Shown: positions 27,541 to 35,850, counted from the first letter of the stretch. The stretch is 49,269 nt of DNA from an uncultured Porphyromonadaceae bacterium (GCA_900538555.1 UPYI01000020.1:1-49269), one strand, 5' to 3'. The notes: generated by a model not told the origin, from the letters alone. Translations and numbers: made by a program.

Positions 27541-28488
27541 ATGGATAAAAAACTCATTATATCCCCTGCACCACATGTACATAGCGGCAACTCTGTTTCA
27601 CAAGCCATGTACGGCGTGCTGATTGCTTTGATACCGGCTTTCTTAGTATCGCTGTACTACTTCGGTATCGGGGCATTGATCGTTACTCTCGTATCGGTTT
27701 TGTCGTGCGTCATTTTCGAATACCTGATTCAGAAATACCTGATCAAAGGCGAATGTACGATTATGAACGGCTCTGCCATACTGACCGGCGTTCTGCTGGC
27801 ATTCAACCTCCCGTCAAACCTTCCCGTCTGGATCATCGTGATCGGCGCACTGGTCGCTATCGGAATCGGAAAAATGTCGTTCGGCGGATTGGGAAACAAC
27901 ATCTTCAATCCGGCATTGGTAGGACGTGTATTTCTGTTGATCTCGTTCCCGGTACAGATGACGACCTGGCCTGTTCCCGGATCGCGCACCCAATATCTGG
28001 ATGCGGAAACCGGATCGACCTTGCTCAGCAAACTCAATGAAGGCATCGCTGTCGATTATAACGCCACCGACCTGCTATTAGGCAATATGGGCGGTAGTTT
28101 GGGCGAAGTCGGCGCAATCGCATTGCTGTTGGGTTTTGCCTATATGCTTTACCGGCGAATCATTACATGGCACATACCGGTAGCCATATTGGGTACGGTA
28201 ACCATATTCTCCCTGCTGATCGGAGCGGATCCCGTACTGCAACTTCTTTCCGGCGGTATGCTGTTGGGTTCTATTTTCATGGCGACAGACTATGTTACCT
28301 CACCGATGAGCAAAGGCGGTATGATTCTTTACGGAGTATTGATCGGTATCACCACTGTTGTTATCCGTCAATGGGGTGCCTATCCCGAAGGCATGTCGTT
28401 TGCCATTCTGATTATGAATGCCTTTACTCCGCTGATTAATAATTATATGAAACCGAAAAAATTTGGGGAGGTAGTAAAACATGGCTAA
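27541..28488 (+). CDS. rnfD: Rnf complex subunit D (membrane, covalent flavin)
   Basis: A 315-residue integral membrane protein of the NqrB/RnfD family with about nine or ten helices. GGLGNNIFNPALVGR and FMATDYVTSPMSKGG are conserved; RnfD carries FMN covalently bound to threonine, though I cannot assign the residue without an alignment. It takes part in coupling electron flow to Na+ or H+ movement. Its last 8 bp overlap rnfG, suggesting translational coupling. Confidence 0.94.
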   Translation: MDKKLIISPAPHVHSGNSVSQAMYGVLIALIPAFLVSLYYFGIGALIVTLVSVLSCVIFEYLIQKYLIKGECTIMNGSAILTGVLLAFNLPSNLPVWIIVIGALVAIGIGKMSFGGLGNNIFNPALVGRVFLLISFPVQMTTWPVPGSRTQYLDAETGSTLLSKLNEGIAVDYNATDLLLGNMGGSLGEVGAIALLLGFAYMLYRRIITWHIPVAILGTVTIFSLLIGADPVLQLLSGGMLLGSIFMATDYVTSPMSKGGMILYGVLIGITTVVIRQWGAYPEGMSFAILIMNAFTPLINNYMKPKKFGEVVKHG

Positions 28489-29125
28489 AACGAAATCCAC
28501 ATTATTAAATATGGTGGTAGTGCTTACAGCATTTACCGTCATCACCGGTGCGGCATTGGGCTTTACGTATAAAGTAACGAAAGAGCCGATCGCGCAAGCC
28601 GAAAAGGCAAGCCGCGAAGCCGCTATCAAAAAAGTGACCCCGGAATTTAACAACTCCCCCATAGAGGATTGTTATGAATATGTTTTGAACGAAGGCACGA
28701 AAGACCAATTGACCATGACCGTATATCCGGCAAAATGGGATGGCGAGCAGAAAGGCATTGCCGTAGAAACGCTTACCAAAAACGGATTCGGCGGAGAAGT
28801 GAAAATGATGGTCGGTTTCGACAACGAAGGAAACATTCTGAACTATCAAGTGCTGAGCCATGCCGAAACACCGGGATTAGGCTCAAAAATGCAGGAATGG
28901 TTCAGCAATACGGACAAACCGGGACAGTGTATCATCGGAAGAAATGCCGGACAGACGAATCTGACCGTATCGAAAGACGGCGGCGACATCGACGCCATCA
29001 CTGCGGCAACCATCAGTTCGCGTGCATTCCTCGAAATGGTACGTAGCGCGTATGCCGTACTCTCCCAATGCTGCGACGCCACTACGGGGGCTACTTCGTG
29101 CAATAAAACCAATACTAACGAATAA
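28481..29125 (+). CDS. rnfG: Rnf complex subunit G (covalent FMN protein)
   Basis: A 214-residue protein with one N-terminal transmembrane helix (about 10-28) and a periplasmic FMN-binding domain. The flavinylation motif is DAITAATISS with T177 as the likely FMN-ester threonine; the common form in other phyla is SGATxT/S, so the Ala here is a small lineage variant. GLGSKMQEWF, also typical of NqrC/RnfG, is present. Flavinylation would need an ApbE transferase, which is not in this window. It overlaps rnfD and is 11 bp from rnfE. Confidence 0.93.
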   Translation: MAKTKSTLLNMVVVLTAFTVITGAALGFTYKVTKEPIAQAEKASREAAIKKVTPEFNNSPIEDCYEYVLNEGTKDQLTMTVYPAKWDGEQKGIAVETLTKNGFGGEVKMMVGFDNEGNILNYQVLSHAETPGLGSKMQEWFSNTDKPGQCIIGRNAGQTNLTVSKDGGDIDAITAATISSRAFLEMVRSAYAVLSQCCDATTGATSCNKTNTNE

Positions 29126-29136
29126 GGAGGCAGGCT

Positions 29137-29721
29137 ATGAATAAAATGAAAATCATATTGAACGGTATCATAAAGGAGAATCCGGTATTCGTGCTGATGT
29201 TGGGTATGTGTCCGACATTAGGTACAACCTCCTCAGCCATCAACGGTATGGGTATGGGATTATCGACCATGTTCGTATTGATACTTTCGAATATCGTTAT
29301 ATCGCTGATTAAAAATATCGTCCCCGACAAAGTACGTATCCCGTGCTACATCGTGGTAATCGCAACCTTCGTAACGATCCTGCAATTGTGTATGCAAGCC
29401 TACGTACCGGGATTGTACGCCAGTCTGGGTCTCTTTATCCCGCTGATTGTCGTAAACTGTATCGTGCTCGGCCGCGCCGAAGCCTTTGCCGCTAAAAACA
29501 ATCCGCTCGATTCCATGTTCGACGGTCTCGGAATCGGTCTCGGCTTCACTTTGGCACTTACCTTGCTGGGTGCCGTGCGCGAACTGCTCGGAACCGGTAG
29601 AATCTTCGACATTGCCATTTATCCCGAGAACTTCGGATCGTTGATCTTCGTCCTCGCTCCGGGTGCATTCATCGTACTGGGATTCCTGATCGCCATTATT
29701 AACCAATTAAAAACGAAATAA
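29137..29721 (+). CDS. rnfE: Rnf complex subunit E (membrane)
   Basis: A 194-residue integral membrane protein with six hydrophobic helices, of the NqrD/RnfE family. The start NGIIKENPVFVLMLGMCPTL and the mirrored LGIGLGFTLALTLLGAVRELLG are diagnostic. RnfE and RnfA form an inverted pair that in the related NQR complex holds an intramembrane iron centre through conserved cysteines (here C in LGMCPTLG and VNCIVLGRAEA). rnfA follows after 2 bp. Confidence 0.94.
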   Translation: MNKMKIILNGIIKENPVFVLMLGMCPTLGTTSSAINGMGMGLSTMFVLILSNIVISLIKNIVPDKVRIPCYIVVIATFVTILQLCMQAYVPGLYASLGLFIPLIVVNCIVLGRAEAFAAKNNPLDSMFDGLGIGLGFTLALTLLGAVRELLGTGRIFDIAIYPENFGSLIFVLAPGAFIVLGFLIAIINQLKTK

Positions 29722-29723
29722 CG

Positions 29724-30305
29724 ATGTTAGCCTATATATCTATTTTTGTTACCGCCATCTTTGTAAACAACATCGTATTGGCACAATTCTTGGGTATATG
29801 CCCGTTCCTCGGCGTTTCCAAGAAAATCGACTCGGCACTGGGTATGGGCGCAGCCGTTACGTTTGTGATGACTATCGCCACTATCGTCACCTATTTGCTG
29901 CAAAGCTACCTGCTGAATCCGTTCGGACTGCAATTCATGCAAACGATCGTATTTATTCTGGTAATCGCCGCATTGGTGCAGATGCTCGAAATCGTCATGA
30001 AAAAAGTGTCGCCGGCATTATACCAATCATTAGGTGTATTCCTGCCGTTGATTACGACCAACTGTACGATTCTGGGTGTTGCCATCATGGTCATTCAAAA
30101 AGATTTTTCTTTGCTCGAATCGGTTGTATTCGCTATTTCGACTGCAATCGGTTTCACGTTGGCTCTGACTTTATTCGCCGGAATCCGTGAACAATTGAGC
30201 CTGAATAATGTCCCGAAAGCCATGAAAGGCGCACCGATCGCATTGGTTGCCGCCGGACTTCTGGCTATGGCATTCATGGGATTTTCCGGCATTACGATCG
30301 GATAA
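29724..30305 (+). CDS. rnfA: Rnf complex subunit A (membrane)
   Basis: A 193-residue six-helix membrane protein of the NqrE/RnfA family. It has FVNNIVLAQFLGICPFLGVSK, TTNCTILGVAIMV and IGFTLALTLFAGIREQL, mirroring motifs of RnfE. The conserved cysteines (ICPF, TNCT) match those that ligate the intramembrane iron cluster in related complexes. It is the last gene of rseC-rnfBCDGEA; two strong hairpins follow within 25 and 54 bp, so the operon ends here. All six structural subunits are intact. Confidence 0.95.
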   Translation: MLAYISIFVTAIFVNNIVLAQFLGICPFLGVSKKIDSALGMGAAVTFVMTIATIVTYLLQSYLLNPFGLQFMQTIVFILVIAALVQMLEIVMKKVSPALYQSLGVFLPLITTNCTILGVAIMVIQKDFSLLESVVFAISTAIGFTLALTLFAGIREQLSLNNVPKAMKGAPIALVAAGLLAMAFMGFSGITIG

Positions 30306-30329
30306 CAGATTGAAAGCGAGTAACTATAC

Positions 30330-30353
30330 AAAAGACCTCTCCGGAGGTCTTTT
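30330..30353 (+). terminator. Intrinsic terminator after rnfA (first of two)
   Basis: AAAAGACCTC (30330-30339) pairs perfectly with GAGGTCTTTT (30344-30353) around TCCG. A and T runs on either side make it work in both directions. Confidence 0.8.
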
Positions 30354-30358
30354 GTTGT

Positions 30359-30399
30359 AATCAGCCGTTCGGATAAGAGACATATCCGAACGGCTGATT
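30359..30399 (+). terminator. Second hairpin terminator after rnfA
   Basis: A perfect 16-bp stem, AATCAGCCGTTCGGAT (30359-30374) with ATCCGAACGGCTGATT (30384-30399), a 9-nt loop and a following TTTTAT. It backs up the first terminator and isolates the next operon. Confidence 0.75.
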
Positions 30400-30490
30400 T
30401 TTATATCCGTTTGTTTATCAATGTATTAGCGAATAAGCATAAGAAAGTGAAAATAAATGCTTTTTTGCTTTCAAATTAAAAATAAAAGTT

Positions 30491-30498
30491 TATATTTG
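30491..30498 (+). promoter_or_regulatory. Putative promoter for the 2-oxoacid:ferredoxin oxidoreductase operon
   Basis: TATATTTG matches TAnnTTTG, 22 bp upstream of the first ATG, with TTTG (30464-30467) 23 bp upstream as a -33 element. Confidence 0.6.
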
Positions 30499-30520
30499 CA
30501 GTACACAAAATTTAAATTCT

Positions 30521-30748
30521 ATGGCTAAAATTAAAGGTACGATTGTAGTAGATAGCGAACGCTGTAAAGGTTGTGAGCTATGCGTAGTCGCTTGCCCGTC
30601 GGATGTTTTGGCTCTCCAAGCCAAAGAAGTGAACGACAAAGGGTATCACTACGCTTATATGAAGAATCCCGACGAATGTATCGGCTGTGCAAGTTGCGGA
30701 CTGGTGTGTCCCGATGGGTGTATAACGGTTTACAAAGTGAAATTGTAA
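30521..30748 (+). CDS. korD: 2-oxoacid:ferredoxin oxidoreductase delta subunit (2x[4Fe-4S] ferredoxin)
   Basis: A 75-residue ferredoxin-like subunit with two full [4Fe-4S] motifs: C15-x2-C18-x2-C21-x3-C25-P and C53-x2-C56-x2-C59-x3-C63-P. It passes electrons from the thiamine enzyme to free ferredoxin. Its place as first gene before alpha, beta and gamma subunits identifies it as the delta subunit of a Kor/Vor-type complex. Whether the substrate is 2-oxoglutarate or a branched-chain 2-oxoacid cannot be decided from this subunit. Confidence 0.92.
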   Translation: MAKIKGTIVVDSERCKGCELCVVACPSDVLALQAKEVNDKGYHYAYMKNPDECIGCASCGLVCPDGCITVYKVKL

Positions 30749-30784
30749 CCATAAACGAACTATAAATCTAAGATTCAATCAGAT

Positions 30785-31864
30785 ATGAAAGAAGACGTAC
30801 AATTAATGAAAGGTAACGAAGCTATCGCCCATGCGGCTATTCGTTATGGTGCGGACGGATACTTCGGTTACCCCATTACACCTCAATCGGAAGTAATGGA
30901 AACATTAATGGTTTTAGAGCCGTGGAAAACGACGGGTATGGTTGTGCTTCAAGCCGAAAGCGAGGTATCTTCCATCAACATGGTATATGGCGGCGCAGCA
31001 GCCGGTAAAGCCGTAATGACCTCCTCTTCAAGCCCCGGTATCAGTTTGATGCAAGAAGGGGTTTCCTATTTGGCAGGAGCCGAATTACCTTGTCTTATCG
31101 TAAACGTGATGCGTGGCGGTCCCGGTTTGGGAACGATCCAACCCAGCCAGGCAGATTATTTCCAAACCGTAAAAGGCGGCGGACACGGAGACTACCGATT
31201 GATCACGCTTGCACCTGCATCGGTTCAAGAAATGGCAGACTTCGTCGCCCTCGGTTTCGATCTGGCATTCAAATACCGCAACCCGGCAATCATTCTTTCC
31301 GATGGCGTTATCGGGCAAATGATGGAAAAAGTGGTACTTCCCCCCTTCCGTCCCCGCCGTACAGAAGAACAGATCCGCAAGGAAATGCCGTGGGCTGCCA
31401 TGGGCAAATCGCCCGACCGTAAAGGCAATGTAATCACATCGCTCGAATTGGATCCCGCCGAAATGGAAAAAAACAATATCCGTTTCCAAGCTACTTACAA
31501 ACGCATCTGCGAAAACGAAGTACGTTACGAAGAGATCAACTGCGATGGTGCCGACTACCTGATGGTCGCATTCGGATCTATGGCACGTATCTGCCAGAAG
31601 ACTATCGAACTGGCGGCTGCCGAAGGTATCAAACTCGGTCTGCTCCGTCCTATCACCTTGTGGCCCTATCCGTACGAAGCCGTAGCGAAAGCTGCCGAAC
31701 ATGTGAAAGGTATCATATCGGTAGAACTGAATGCCGGACAAATGGTCGAAGATGTTCGTCTGGCTGTAAACGGCAAAGTGAAAGTAGAACATTTCGGACG
31801 CTTGGGCGGTATTGTTCCCGCTCCGGACGAAGTACTCGCCGCTATCAAAGAAAAATTAATGTAG
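30785..31864 (+). CDS. vorB: 2-oxoacid:ferredoxin oxidoreductase alpha subunit (VorB/KorA)
   Basis: A 359-residue subunit carrying the pyrimidine-binding and PFOR-II domains. It opens with KGNEAIAHAAIRYGADGYFGYPITPQSE-like family features (GYPITPQSE at 28-36), and GGPGLGTIQPSQADYF marks the conserved TPP-region loop. It forms the catalytic core with the beta subunit and oxidatively decarboxylates a 2-oxoacid to its acyl-CoA while reducing ferredoxin. The subunit is of the short (VorB/KorA) class, not a fused pyruvate:ferredoxin oxidoreductase. 2-oxoglutarate and 2-oxoisovalerate are both possible substrates. Confidence 0.92.
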   Translation: MKEDVQLMKGNEAIAHAAIRYGADGYFGYPITPQSEVMETLMVLEPWKTTGMVVLQAESEVSSINMVYGGAAAGKAVMTSSSSPGISLMQEGVSYLAGAELPCLIVNVMRGGPGLGTIQPSQADYFQTVKGGGHGDYRLITLAPASVQEMADFVALGFDLAFKYRNPAIILSDGVIGQMMEKVVLPPFRPRRTEEQIRKEMPWAAMGKSPDRKGNVITSLELDPAEMEKNNIRFQATYKRICENEVRYEEINCDGADYLMVAFGSMARICQKTIELAAAEGIKLGLLRPITLWPYPYEAVAKAAEHVKGIISVELNAGQMVEDVRLAVNGKVKVEHFGRLGGIVPAPDEVLAAIKEKLM

Positions 31865-31900
31865 TACCCGAATTGTGTTCCAATTCATAATATTAAAAAG

Positions 31901-32662
31901 ATGGATACAAACGAAATGATAAAACCCGAAAATCTGGTATATGCAAAACCAAGATTGTTGAACGATACTTCCATGCACTATTGTCCGGGATGTAGCCACG
32001 GGGTAGTACATAAATTAATTGCGGAAGTAATCGAAGAGATGGGTTTGGAAAACAAGGCAATCGGCGTATCGCCGGTAGGTTGCGCTGTTTTCGCCTATAA
32101 ATATATCGACATCGACTGGGTGGAAGCCGCCCACGGACGTGCTCCCGCCATTGCAACGGCATTGAAACGCCTTTATCCCGACCGTCTGGTATTTACCTAT
32201 CAGGGCGACGGCGACTTGGCGGCTATCGGTACTGCCGAAACGATTCACGCCTGCAACCGCGGCGAAAATATCGCCATTATCTTTATCAACAATGCTATCT
32301 ACGGCATGACGGGCGGTCAGATGGCACCGACTACACTCGAAGGTATGGTGACAGCTACCTGTCCTTACGGTCGTAACGTAGAACTGAACGGATACCCGTT
32401 GCGCATCGCCGACTTGATCAAAGAGTTGGACGGAGCTTGTTATGTGACCCGTCAGAGTGTACATACGGCTGCTGCGGTACGCAAGGCTAAAAAAGCGATC
32501 CGTCAGGCTTTCGAAAACTCTATGAACCGGAAAGGCGCATCGTTGGTAGAGGTTGTTTCGACCTGTAACTCCGGCTGGAAACAGACTCCGGTGAAATCGA
32601 ACGAATGGATGGTAGAACACATGTTTGCCAAATATCCGCTCGGAGATATCAAGAATATTTAA
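31901..32662 (+). CDS. korB: 2-oxoacid:ferredoxin oxidoreductase beta subunit (thiamine diphosphate-binding)
   Basis: A 253-residue thiamine-diphosphate-binding subunit. CPGCSHG (28-34) is the family start motif, and the TPP/Mg2+ motif runs from GDGD (102-105) to N130-N131 in FINNAIYGMTGGQ. Together with the alpha subunit it makes the active site. Mg-TPP residues are all present. It lies 36 bp after the alpha gene and 18 bp before the gamma gene. Confidence 0.93.
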   Translation: MDTNEMIKPENLVYAKPRLLNDTSMHYCPGCSHGVVHKLIAEVIEEMGLENKAIGVSPVGCAVFAYKYIDIDWVEAAHGRAPAIATALKRLYPDRLVFTYQGDGDLAAIGTAETIHACNRGENIAIIFINNAIYGMTGGQMAPTTLEGMVTATCPYGRNVELNGYPLRIADLIKELDGACYVTRQSVHTAAAVRKAKKAIRQAFENSMNRKGASLVEVVSTCNSGWKQTPVKSNEWMVEHMFAKYPLGDIKNI

Positions 32663-32680
32663 AATTAAAAACGTACTGCA

Positions 32681-33226
32681 ATGACAGAAGAAATTATCAT
32701 AGCCGGTTTCGGAGGACAAGGTGTATTATCCATGGGCAAAATATTGGCTTATTCCGGTCTGATGGAAGACAAGGAGGTAAGCTGGATGCCGTCATACGGA
32801 CCCGAACAACGCGGCGGTACGGCAAACGTTACCGTTATTTTGAGCGACAACCGCATCAGTTCACCGATCTTGAACGCATTCGATGCGGCCATCATTCTGA
32901 ACCAGCCTTCTCTCGACAAGTTCGAATCGAAAATCAAACCGGGCGGAGTGCTGATTTACGATAGCTACGGTATTCACCACGCTCCTACCCGTACCGACAT
33001 CAATATCTATTGTATCGATGCCATGGATGCAGCGGTAGAAATGAACAATACGAAAGCATTCAATATGATCATCCTCGGAGGTCTGTTGAAAATCAAACCG
33101 ATGGTTACATTGGAAAACGTGCTGAAAGGGTTGAAAAAATCACTTCCCGAACGTCACCACAAATTGATTCCGATGAACGAACAGGCTATCTTGAAAGGTA
33201 TGGAATTGATACGTAAGGTCAATTAA
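32681..33226 (+). CDS. korC: 2-oxoacid:ferredoxin oxidoreductase gamma subunit
   Basis: A 181-residue subunit of the POR gamma family, opening with IIIAGFGGQGVLSMGKILAYSG (glycine-rich GFGGQGV at 9-15) and containing WMPSYGPEQRGG, both diagnostic. In these enzymes the gamma domain contributes to CoA binding and assembly. It is the last gene of the delta-alpha-beta-gamma operon; a strong hairpin begins 31 bp downstream. Confidence 0.92.
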   Translation: MTEEIIIAGFGGQGVLSMGKILAYSGLMEDKEVSWMPSYGPEQRGGTANVTVILSDNRISSPILNAFDAAIILNQPSLDKFESKIKPGGVLIYDSYGIHHAPTRTDINIYCIDAMDAAVEMNNTKAFNMIILGGLLKIKPMVTLENVLKGLKKSLPERHHKLIPMNEQAILKGMELIRKVN

Positions 33227-33256
33227 TCTGCCCGACAGATTTCAGTCGAAAAACAT

Positions 33257-33299
33257 AAAGGGGTTGTATCGAAATGAAAATTTCGGTACAACCCCTTTC
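33257..33299. terminator. Strong hairpin after the oxidoreductase operon (dispersed palindrome, copy 2)
   Basis: The left arm at 33257-33275 (AAGGGGTTGTATCGAAAT core) pairs with the right arm 33280-33298 (ATTTCGGTACAACCCCTT core) over about 19 bp with one T-G wobble, around GAAA. It sits between convergent genes and could stop transcription from either side. The sequence GGGTTGYATCRAAAT/ATTTCGRTACAACCC is shared with the hairpin after rho. Confidence 0.7.
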
Positions 33300-33300
33300 G

Positions 33301-33416
33301 GTGCATTAGAATGTCTAAGATGCAAGGCACTGAGGATGAAGACGACAGGAGTTTACTAACGTAAACGGCTTAGCCCGAACTCCGATGGCAACGCAGCAGA
33401 TTGGGCATTATGACAC
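33301..33416. repeat. 116-nt imperfect palindrome (structured intergenic element)
   Basis: The element is centred on a perfect hairpin, GTTTAC (33351-33356), TAAC, GTAAAC (33361-33366). The outer ends GTG (33301) and CAC (33416) are placed symmetrically about that centre. Between them, GTGCATTAGAATGTC matches the reverse complement of the right end (GTGTCATAATGCCC) with small gaps, followed by weaker pairing. No coding frame is supported. It looks like a mobile-type palindromic repeat or a structured RNA, probably not unique in the genome, but I can see only one copy here. Confidence 0.45.
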
Positions 33417-33679
33417 ATCGTTCCTTTAAATTATATCCAAACAGCAAAGCAACAGGATATTGAAATCCAAGTAGATATTCTCCGGCAGAAATAAAACGCC
33501 CCGAAAGTACAAGATCTCCTGTGAAATGAAGATGACGTTATTGGCTAAGCACCGGACGCCCTATACCAAACTACACAACAGATCGGCTATATTCCTCCCG
33601 ACATGTTTATTCGGACGGCATTGCCAAAGACAAATGAACGGCGATCGTGTCAGTTTCCGGATTGCCGCCCCCTTATCCG
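33417..33679. other. Intergenic stretch without recognisable content
   Basis: The rest of the 453-bp convergent spacer between the oxidoreductase operon and the helicase gene. I see no convincing gene, hairpin or promoter in it. A 61-codon plus-strand frame at 33526-33711 has a composition unlike a protein and runs into the helicase 3' end. Confidence 0.5.
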
Positions 33680-35695
33680 TCAATTTTTGTTCTGTTTGTT
33701 TTCGCGTATAGTTTCGGCAATGTTCCAATGCTTTTGAGCGAAATCGGGCAGATCCATTTTTATGAATGCATCCCCCAACCGATCGTGAGCCGTCGCATTC
33801 TGGGGTTTCAACTCCACAGCTTTTGCCAGATCGGACAAAGCCCCTTCGTACTCACCCAATTCGTAGCGGAGCTTCCCGCGATTATAAACTGCCTTGAAAA
33901 GACGGGGACTCAACCTCACCGCTTCGTTGAAGCACACCATCGCTTCGTGCTTGTCGTTCATATCGCTCAGTGTCACTCCTTTTCTCACCCAAGCATCGAC
34001 CAATGTCGGATCGAGCGACAAAGCCTTGTCGAAGTTCGCCAGTGCAGCCCGCGAATCGTGTGCTTTGGTCACACACTCATTGCCCAACAAATAATATTCA
34101 TACGCATATTTGCGCAAGGCGGCATTCCGCTCGTTCAACTCGTCGCGCAAGGCGGCATTTTCCTCCCGAAGTTTTCGGATCACCCCCAGCTTACGACGGA
34201 TATATCGTTTGGCTACGGGTTTCTCAATGTCGTACCGGGTATGGATCGCTTTGAAAAAAGTATCGAGAAAAGCCTCGAAATCGGCATTATCGAAATATCC
34301 GGCTGCCTCGTGATACAATCGGTCGGCTTGTGCTGCCTTTAACGATTTTTCGATCAAGGCTTCGTTATTGAACATCCGGCTGAACCGGACGACTTCCGGA
34401 TTGACAAATATATCGCGGTGTGTCATCTCCTTTTTCAGTACCAATCCGTCCAACGATGTGCAACGGCTCAATGCCACATAAGCCTGTCCGCCGGCAAAAG
34501 CTCCTCCGGTGAAATCGACAACAACATGATTGAACGTCAGCCCCTGACTTTTATGCACCGTAATCGCCCATGCCAAACGCAACGGATACTGTACAAACGT
34601 ACCTAATACCGATTCTTCGATCCGTTTTTCTTTCTCATTATAAGTGTACTTCGTATTTTCCCATACTTCACGCTCTACATCAAATTCTTCACCGGTTTCC
34701 AAGATTACCGAAATACGTTGGTCGGACGATATGTCGGAGATGATACCTAACGACCCGTTCACCCAACGGCGGTCGGGATCGTTTTTGATAAACAATACCT
34801 GTGCACCTTTTTTCAAAGTCAGTTCCAACAAGGTGGGTAAACTGCTTTCGGGGAAATCGCCTTTTATCCGACCGACGAACGTATATTCCTCTTCGTCCAA
34901 TGCCTGCAATTTCCGTTCGTTGATATAATCGACCTGATCGCGGCGCGTTGCCAATGTAATCGAAAATTCATCTTCGGCACTTTCGTAATTCGGATTGTAA
35001 CGGCTGTTGATCATATCCAGTTCCGCCCGTGTTGCCGTATTGCTCCGCACGCAGTCCAGCAAAGCGACAAAACGGGGATCGGTCTGCCGATACACTTTAC
35101 GCAACTCGATCGGCACCAATGATATTTCCCGAAAGACTTTTGCCGAGAAAAAATAAGCATTCGGATAAAAACGGTTCAGTATATCGCGTGTATCGGCGGT
35201 AACAACCGGTTCCAATTGATAAATATCGCCTACCAGCAACAATTGTTTCCCGCCGAACGGATCGCGCATATTGCCCGAATATACCCTCAACACCCGATCG
35301 ATAAAGTCGATCATATCGGCACGCACCATCGAAATTTCGTCGATAATCACCAATTCCAGTTCGCGAAGCAACTGCCGTTGTTTCTTGCTGTATTTCAGCA
35401 ATTCATAGATACGCCCCCCGGATAAGCTCAAATCCGGATCATCGGGCAATATCGGACGAAAAGGCATCTTGAAAAACGAGTGGATCGTACAACCGCCCGC
35501 ATTGATCGCCGCGACCCCGGTAGGAGCCAACACAACATACTTCTTCCGAGTCTGTTCGCAGATATACCGCAGGAATGTGGATTTTCCCGTACCGGCTTTT
35601 CCGGTCAGGAAAATCGACTGCGAAGTATATTGCACCAAACTCAGCGCATCATTAAATTCCTTATTATCTGTATCTACAACAACGTTATCGACCAT
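33680..35695 (-). CDS. Pif1/RecD-like DNA helicase with C-terminal TPR repeats
   Basis: A 671-residue SF1B-type helicase. Walker A GKAGTGKS is at about 32-39, Walker B is VIIDEISMV, and LVGDIYQLEPV and the C-terminal VHKSQGLTF and AYVALSRCTSLDGL complete the helicase core (to ~430). A coiled, charged stretch near 500-530 leads to about four TPR repeats (NFDKALSLDPTLVDAWVRKG, CFNEAVRLSPRLFKAVYNRG, AVELKPQNATAHDRLGDAF). The TPRs suggest docking to a partner. The frame begins at 35728, but a putative promoter at 35747-35754 would leave only ~12 nt of leader, so I use the second ATG at 35695. Role in genome maintenance is inferred. Confidence 0.88.
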   Translation of the reverse strand: MVDNVVVDTDNKEFNDALSLVQYTSQSIFLTGKAGTGKSTFLRYICEQTRKKYVVLAPTGVAAINAGGCTIHSFFKMPFRPILPDDPDLSLSGGRIYELLKYSKKQRQLLRELELVIIDEISMVRADMIDFIDRVLRVYSGNMRDPFGGKQLLLVGDIYQLEPVVTADTRDILNRFYPNAYFFSAKVFREISLVPIELRKVYRQTDPRFVALLDCVRSNTATRAELDMINSRYNPNYESAEDEFSITLATRRDQVDYINERKLQALDEEEYTFVGRIKGDFPESSLPTLLELTLKKGAQVLFIKNDPDRRWVNGSLGIISDISSDQRISVILETGEEFDVEREVWENTKYTYNEKEKRIEESVLGTFVQYPLRLAWAITVHKSQGLTFNHVVVDFTGGAFAGGQAYVALSRCTSLDGLVLKKEMTHRDIFVNPEVVRFSRMFNNEALIEKSLKAAQADRLYHEAAGYFDNADFEAFLDTFFKAIHTRYDIEKPVAKRYIRRKLGVIRKLREENAALRDELNERNAALRKYAYEYYLLGNECVTKAHDSRAALANFDKALSLDPTLVDAWVRKGVTLSDMNDKHEAMVCFNEAVRLSPRLFKAVYNRGKLRYELGEYEGALSDLAKAVELKPQNATAHDRLGDAFIKMDLPDFAQKHWNIAETIRENKQNKN

Positions 35696-35746
35696 GAATG
35701 CTTCTCTCCATATAAATACAGACGACAAATGCCACCCATATTCTTA

Positions 35747-35754
35747 CAAAGGTA
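35747..35754 (-). promoter_or_regulatory. Putative promoter -7 element for the helicase gene
   Basis: Minus-strand TACCTTTG matches TAnnTTTG, 52 bp upstream of the chosen start codon at 35695. Confidence 0.5.
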
Positions 35755-35850
35755 GTATAAAAAAGAGAAACGGGAAAGAGGCTTGTCACAATCTGTATTT
35801 CAGGTAATCCAATCCGTAATCCGGATAGGTCATAAACAAGCCGGACACTG

